DNA from: a bacterium
GTDB lineage: Bacteria > Patescibacteriota > Minisyncoccia > UBA6257 > GWB1-50-10
DNA: 9,411 bases
Assembly (NCBI GenBank): GCA_027310235.1
Contig: DAIDBF010000021.1
Span: 1 to 9,411 of the forward strand
Direction: 5' to 3'
Shown here: in pieces, positions 5,431-9,411 of the stretch
Layout: every line of letters starts with the position of its first letter
How positions within the stretch are numbered: position 1 is the first letter of the stretch
Notes under the pieces: generated by a model
Told to the model about the DNA's origin: nothing
Seen by the model: only the letters and a program-made list of their open reading frames with translations
Database searches by the model: none
Position numbers and translations under genes: made by a program

Positions 5431-7542
5431 ATGGCAAAGAAACCGGTACCAAGAAAAAATATCGATCCGATTCTCGTTGACGTGAAAAATCCGCGTTTCA
5501 ACTACGAACGGCTGAACAGGTTCGGAACGGTGAATCTTGCGCACGTCCCCGAAGCGGCCAGGCCGCGATTTCTGATTTTGAAACGCGCCCTGGTCGGCAC
5601 GTTCGGCGTGTTGCTTCTCGGCGTCATTCTGTTCGTACTCCTTGTCGCAAACAACCTAAGAACCATTAAAGCTACCATCATCGGCAGCGGCGCCTCGATC
5701 ATGGAGAACTTCGCCTCTTCGGCGACCGCGCTCAAAAATTTCGAACCGGAGACAGCATCGGCGTTCCTGAAAAAGAACAATGAAGAGCTCACTACCATCA
5801 GTTCGACAATCAACAAGGGTATCGGCCAGTCGGTTATCGATACGGTCGGCAATTTCATCCCGATCGTGAAAGGAGGAATCGGGTTTCTGGGAAAAGTAAC
5901 GAGCTTGAATTTCCAGTTCCTGGAGCTCAGCCAAGATCTCGGAATGCTCCAGACGAATGCCCTCGGTTACTTCCAGCACGACGGAGCGGCGCTCATCGCT
6001 GCGCTCTCGAAAACGCATGAGACGATCCAGGCGATACGCGACAATACCATCGCCATCAAAAACACCTCATCGGCGCTCAAAAATCTTTCTTCCGCGTTCA
6101 ACAGCGTCGATGACGCAATCGGAGGTGAGTATCTGAAATACAGCGCGGAACTCTACCGCTGGGATAACGCGCTTGTCGCGCTCGTGAAGTGGCTCGGTAC
6201 GCCCGGTGATCGTCATATTCTCCTCTTGTTTCAGAATCCTTCGGAGATACGCCCCGGCGGCGGGTTCGTGGGAAGTTACGCCGATCTCACGGTTTCCGGG
6301 GGGCAGATGACGAACATGGATGTGCGGGATATCTACGATCCCGATGGCCAGCTCGACGAGAAAGTAGTGCCCCCGAAGCAGCTTCAGTCCATTACGGAGA
6401 AGTGGGGCGCCCGCGATGCAAACTGGTTTTTCAACTTTCCGACTTCCGCAAAAACGATTGTGAACTTCCTCGAGGCGTCGAAGATGTACTCGGAGCGTAG
6501 TGTCACCTTCGATGTCGCAATTGCCTTAAACATCCGCGTCTTGGAATCGTTTTTGAACATCACGGGGCCGATTCCCATCCCCGAATACAACAAAGTCATC
6601 ACGAGTAATACCTTTCTCTCCGAGATACAGCGGGAAGTCGAAACGGGCAACGACAAGAAAGCGGGGGAGCCGAAGCGGATTCTGAAGGTGGTTACCCCTC
6701 TACTTCTCGAACGGCTCAATAACCTTTCGGATAGCGAACGGAAAGCGCTCTTCGAAGCGATTAGGGATGCGATACAAAAGAAAGATATTATGTTTTATGC
6801 GAAAGATCAGACGCTCACTGATTTTCTTGCGACGAATAATCTGGACGGTTCGGTGTTCAATCTTCCCTCGAGTTTTTGGGGAAGCTATCTCGGCGTCGTG
6901 AACGCGAACGTGGCAGGAGGAAAGAGCGATGCGTTCGTGACGGAGGATGTGCGCGCGAATGTCGATATCGACGTGAGCGGCAACACCTTCACGAATGTGG
7001 ATATCACCCGTACGCATCTCGGGAATATGCAGAAGGATCCATGGTGGCGCGCCACGAACAAGGACTTCATTCAGGTTTTCACCGAACCAAATGCGACGTT
7101 GGTTGCACTCGACGGAAACGATACAAAAGCGAGTTATTCCACGCTCGACTACACGCACTCCGATTACGCGGTGAATTATGATCTTGCGGCGATCGAACAG
7201 GACGAGGTGTATCTTACGAATTATAAGGTGTGGCAGAGAGAAGATTCGGGGAAGAATGTCTTCGCGACATGGCTTATGCTTCCCGCCGGCGCCTCGAAGA
7301 CGCTGCACGCGAGATACCAGACGCAGTATGCGGATCTTCCTCCGCTTACCCCAGGACAGACCTATACCTTCATCTTCGAGCGGCAATCGGGGGTTAAAAA
7401 CTCGCTTCACCTTGTCGTGAATGCTCCTTTCCAATATTATTGGGCGGAGTCGAAGGACAGGGTGTTTACGTATGAAAATGACGATCCCGACGCCCGCACC
7501 GTGATCACGCTTACCCTGGCGCTCCAACCTCCGAACGAATAA
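5431..7542 (+). CDS. DUF4012 domain-containing membrane-anchored protein
   Basis: The 703-residue product has a basic cytoplasmic N-terminus, one strong membrane segment at about 52-73 (LVGTFGVLLLGVILFVLLVA), and a long, mostly helical stretch at about 85-250. The DUF4012 signature follows: HILLLFQNPSEIRPGGGFVGS at about 262-282, in which N269, E272, R274 and the glycine run are the family's most conserved residues. The C-terminal half (about 480-703) looks beta-rich and ends without an anchor. The bulk should face outward. DUF4012 has no established biochemistry; it occurs in Actinobacteria and Patescibacteria, often beside glycan genes. Seven bases separate it from the upstream glycosyltransferase, supporting a role in assembling or attaching a surface glycan, by inference. 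Its TAA stop is followed immediately by the ATG of the lepA remnant. No Shine-Dalgarno sequence is visible. Confidence 0.88.
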   Translation: MAKKPVPRKNIDPILVDVKNPRFNYERLNRFGTVNLAHVPEAARPRFLILKRALVGTFGVLLLGVILFVLLVANNLRTIKATIIGSGASIMENFASSATALKNFEPETASAFLKKNNEELTTISSTINKGIGQSVIDTVGNFIPIVKGGIGFLGKVTSLNFQFLELSQDLGMLQTNALGYFQHDGAALIAALSKTHETIQAIRDNTIAIKNTSSALKNLSSAFNSVDDAIGGEYLKYSAELYRWDNALVALVKWLGTPGDRHILLLFQNPSEIRPGGGFVGSYADLTVSGGQMTNMDVRDIYDPDGQLDEKVVPPKQLQSITEKWGARDANWFFNFPTSAKTIVNFLEASKMYSERSVTFDVAIALNIRVLESFLNITGPIPIPEYNKVITSNTFLSEIQREVETGNDKKAGEPKRILKVVTPLLLERLNNLSDSERKALFEAIRDAIQKKDIMFYAKDQTLTDFLATNNLDGSVFNLPSSFWGSYLGVVNANVAGGKSDAFVTEDVRANVDIDVSGNTFTNVDITRTHLGNMQKDPWWRATNKDFIQVFTEPNATLVALDGNDTKASYSTLDYTHSDYAVNYDLAAIEQDEVYLTNYKVWQREDSGKNVFATWLMLPAGASKTLHARYQTQYADLPPLTPGQTYTFIFERQSGVKNSLHLVVNAPFQYYWAESKDRVFTYENDDPDARTVITLTLALQPPNE

Positions 7543-7652
7543 ATGGATAACATCAGAAATTTTTGTATTCACCCCGTTAGAGAACGCCACGCCGGAGGCG
7601 CGGCTTCAGCCGCTTGTGGCGGCTTTTCTCTAACGGGGTAAATTGCGCACAT
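7543..7652 (+). pseudogene. Duplicated 5' end of lepA, interrupted by a 72-base palindrome
   Basis: Positions 7543-7569 match the first nine lepA codons at 7662-7688 in 24 of 27 bases, and 7642-7652 match 7689-7699 in 11 of 11. Between the two parts sits the 72-base palindromic element (7570-7641). Excising it restores a 38-base copy reading MDNIRNFCIIAHI, then TAA. With the element removed, the two copies are 47 bases apart for both parts, which is what a tandem duplication later split by an insertion would give. As it stands, the ATG at 7543 opens a 32-codon frame (7543-7641) that runs through the palindrome and stops at its end. The ATG abuts the DUF4012 stop. It is unlikely to encode a functional protein but could be translated as a leader peptide. 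Confidence 0.7.
7570..7641. repeat. Palindromic element 2 (hairpin) upstream of lepA
   Basis: The outer arms 7571-7584 and 7626-7639 are perfect 14 bp reverse complements (ACCCCGTTAGAGAA). The stem continues with CGCCAC (7585-7590) against GTGGCG (7616-7621), across a four-base bulge (7622-7625). An inner hairpin GCGGC-TTCA-GCCGC lies at 7600-7613. The ends ACCCCGT and CGGGGTAAA match element 1. Because it interrupts a lepA copy, the insertion boundaries can be read to the base. No T-tract follows, so it is a poor intrinsic terminator, though the structure could still affect read-through or mRNA stability. REP/REPIN or MITE mobilisation by an IS200-like (RAYT) transposase is a reasonable guess; none is present here. 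Confidence 0.75.
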
Positions 7653-7657
7653 ATAAT
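7652..7657 (+). promoter_or_regulatory. -10 box of lepA
   Basis: A perfect TATAAT ends four bases before ATG 7662 (spacer CACC), implying a leaderless lepA transcript. Its first base is the last base of the lepA 5' remnant, and the remnant's stop codon TAA is contained within it. No good -35 stands 16-18 bases upstream, where the right arm of the palindrome lies. Confidence 0.5.
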
Positions 7658-7661
7658 CACC

Positions 7662-9411
7662 ATGGATAGAATAAGAAATTTTTGTATTATTGCGCACATC
7701 GACCACGGGAAATCTACCCTCGCGGATAGGTTTCTTGAGATCACCGGTACGGTGGATACGAGACGGATGCACGAACAGTATCTCGATCAGCTCGAGCTTG
7801 AACGCGAGCGCGGCATCACCATCAAGATGGCTCCCGTGAGGATGCGTTATGAGCTTGGGGAAGAGCAGTATGAATTAAATCTGATTGATACGCCCGGGCA
7901 TTCTGATTTTTCCTACGAAGTATCCCGCGCGCTCGCCGCAGTCGAGGGGGGAATCCTGCTCGTCGATGCGACACAGGGGATACAGGCACAGACGCTGGCG
8001 AATCTGCATTCGGCGAGAAGTGCGGGGCTTATGATCGTCGGTGCGGTGAATAAAATTGATGTACTTGAGGGAAATGGCGATAAGGAAGGACTCGATCACG
8101 TCCGTGGCGAAGTCGCGGAGCTTCTCGGGGTTCGAAATGAAGAGGTGCTTATGGTGTCCGCAAAAACAGGAAAAGGGACGAAGGAGCTTCTGGAAACGGT
8201 AATCCGGCGCGTACCGCCGCCGGAAGAAACCGGACGGAGCGGATCGAAAGAAAAAGAAACACCGGCAAAAGCGCTCATCTTTGATTCATTCTATGACGAC
8301 CATAAGGGCGTCATCGCCTCGGTTCGGGTATTCGAAGGGATCATACGATCGACGGATACGGTCACACTTGCCGCATCAAATGCTGCATCGAAAATAAAAG
8401 AGATCGGATGTTTCGCTCCTTCGCTTACGGCAACCGAACGACTCGGGGCGGGAGAGATCGGTTATGTGGCGACCGGCATCAAAGACATCTCGCTCGTAAA
8501 GATAGGAGACACGATGCTGGGTTTGAAGTCTAAGGTGCAAAACCCGAAGACGTTCGCATTACACGGTTACAAAGAACCGCAGCCGGTGGTATTCGTTTCG
8601 TTTTACCCCGAGAACAACGACGATTACGATCTTCTGAAAAGAAGTTTCGACAAGTTGAAACTCAACGACTCGTCGCTCTCGATCGAGCCCGATCAAAACG
8701 AAGTGCTGGGAAGGGGATTCAAGGTGGGCTTTCTGGGACATCTTCATTTTGAAATCACTGCGGAGCGTTTGAGGCGCGAGTTTAAAGTCGGAACGGTAAG
8801 CACCTTCCCGTCGGTGCTCTACAAAGTGAAGACGAAAAAGGGGTGGCAGACCATTGTGAAGCCGGAGGAGCTCCCGCAAGAATACGAGGAGATTATGGAG
8901 CCGATGGTGACGATTGTCATTCTCACTTCTCCCGATTTTTTGAATAATATCTACCCCCTTCAAAAACGGTTCAGATTTTTCGAGAGCACGACCGAGACAT
9001 TCCAGAATCAGACGGAGATCAAGGCGAAGATGCCGCTCGCGGAACTCGTGAGCGACTTCGACGATCAGCTGAAATCGGCGACTGCCGGCTATGCCTCGTT
9101 CAGTTACGAACTTGCCGACTACAGGAAAGCCGATATCGAACGGGTGGATATAGCGGTCGCGGGAGAATCTATTCCCGGGCTTTCCCGATTTTTCCCGAAG
9201 GAGACGGTGCAGTACGAGGCACGCCAGCTCGTTGAGCGCCTCAAAAAGACCCTACCGCAACAGCAGTTCTCTCAGCCGATTCAGGCAAAGGTGGGAGCGA
9301 AAATAATAGCTCGGGAAGATATTCCCGCAATGCGGAAAGAATTGGGTAATTTCGGGAAGAACGGCGGTGATCGAACGAGAAAGATGAAGTTGTGGCAAAA
9401 ACAGAAAAAAG
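7662..9411 (+). CDS. lepA: Elongation factor 4 (LepA), 3' end beyond the window
   Basis: LepA/EF4 is a ribosome-associated translational GTPase, related to EF-G, implicated in back-translocation or in ribosome assembly and initiation. 583 codons are present of a usual 600 or so; only the tail is missing. The G-domain motifs are intact: P-loop AHIDHGKST (11-19), effector region RERGITIK (48-55), DTPGH (76-80), NKID (130-133) and SAK (166-168). Domain II, the EF-G-like domains and the LepA-specific C-terminal domain follow in order (FGFRCGFLG-type motif as RGFKVGFLGHLHFE at 351-364; RQLVERLKKTLPQQQF at 521-536). The C-terminal signature reads NFGKNGGDRTRK (563-574), lacking the usual Cys-Tyr, and DTPGH is followed by Ser instead of Val. 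ATG 7662 is chosen because the family's NH2-terminal IRNF..IAHIDHGKST runs unbroken only from here. Confidence 0.96.
   Translation, partial: MDRIRNFCIIAHIDHGKSTLADRFLEITGTVDTRRMHEQYLDQLELERERGITIKMAPVRMRYELGEEQYELNLIDTPGHSDFSYEVSRALAAVEGGILLVDATQGIQAQTLANLHSARSAGLMIVGAVNKIDVLEGNGDKEGLDHVRGEVAELLGVRNEEVLMVSAKTGKGTKELLETVIRRVPPPEETGRSGSKEKETPAKALIFDSFYDDHKGVIASVRVFEGIIRSTDTVTLAASNAASKIKEIGCFAPSLTATERLGAGEIGYVATGIKDISLVKIGDTMLGLKSKVQNPKTFALHGYKEPQPVVFVSFYPENNDDYDLLKRSFDKLKLNDSSLSIEPDQNEVLGRGFKVGFLGHLHFEITAERLRREFKVGTVSTFPSVLYKVKTKKGWQTIVKPEELPQEYEEIMEPMVTIVILTSPDFLNNIYPLQKRFRFFESTTETFQNQTEIKAKMPLAELVSDFDDQLKSATAGYASFSYELADYRKADIERVDIAVAGESIPGLSRFFPKETVQYEARQLVERLKKTLPQQQFSQPIQAKVGAKIIAREDIPAMRKELGNFGKNGGDRTRKMKLWQKQKK

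Noticed and set aside
6700..7590. A 296-codon open frame on the minus strand opposite DUF4012
   Set aside because: It lies wholly antisense to a well-supported gene, has no recognisable domain, and its arginine-, isoleucine- and histidine-heavy composition is typical of an antisense reading.

Overview
The window looks like a chromosomal stretch from a member of the Patescibacteria (Candidate Phyla Radiation), most likely the Parcubacteria branch. This is inferred, not proven. The support is a DUF4012 membrane protein placed directly after glycosyltransferases, the unusual C-terminal signature of LepA (NFGKNGGDRTRK where most bacteria have a CYGGD-type sequence), very compact gene spacing, scarce Shine-Dalgarno sequences, and -10 boxes lying only 4-6 bases before start codons. 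Proteins read well in the standard bacterial code. TGA appears only as a stop codon, so the TGA=glycine code of Gracilibacteria/SR1 is not indicated.

Layout. Positions 1-287 hold no gene I can recognise. They carry a roughly 206-base imperfect inverted repeat (100-305) that would fold into a long rod, with a T-tract at its foot on the minus strand. The minus-strand gene at 288-668 encodes a small DoxX-family membrane protein whose last codons lie inside that rod. It is divergent from scpA, and the two promoters overlap at about 675-702. All remaining genes are on the plus strand: scpA (691-1413) and scpB (1424-2041), a D-alanyl-D-alanine carboxypeptidase (2183-3094), two GT4-type glycosyltransferases (3164-4261 and 4275-5423), a DUF4012 protein (5431-7542), and lepA (from 7662, cut by the window end).

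The genes form three functional groups: chromosome segregation (ScpA and ScpB, the kleisin and winged-helix partners of SMC), cell envelope (peptidoglycan trimming, two sugar transferases and a membrane-anchored DUF4012 protein, probably one envelope-glycan cassette), and translation (LepA/EF4).

The most interesting signals lie between the genes. Two palindromic elements (2042-2177 and 7570-7642) share the same outer ends, ACCCCGT...CGGGGTAAA, and look like members of one dispersed repeat family. The second splits a duplicated copy of the lepA 5' end: removing exactly 72 bases restores a second lepA start reading MDNIRNFCIIAHI followed by a stop. The TATAAT box of the intact lepA overlaps the end of that remnant. 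With the long rod at the left edge, these give three separate palindromic structures in 9.4 kb of otherwise ordinary housekeeping sequence.
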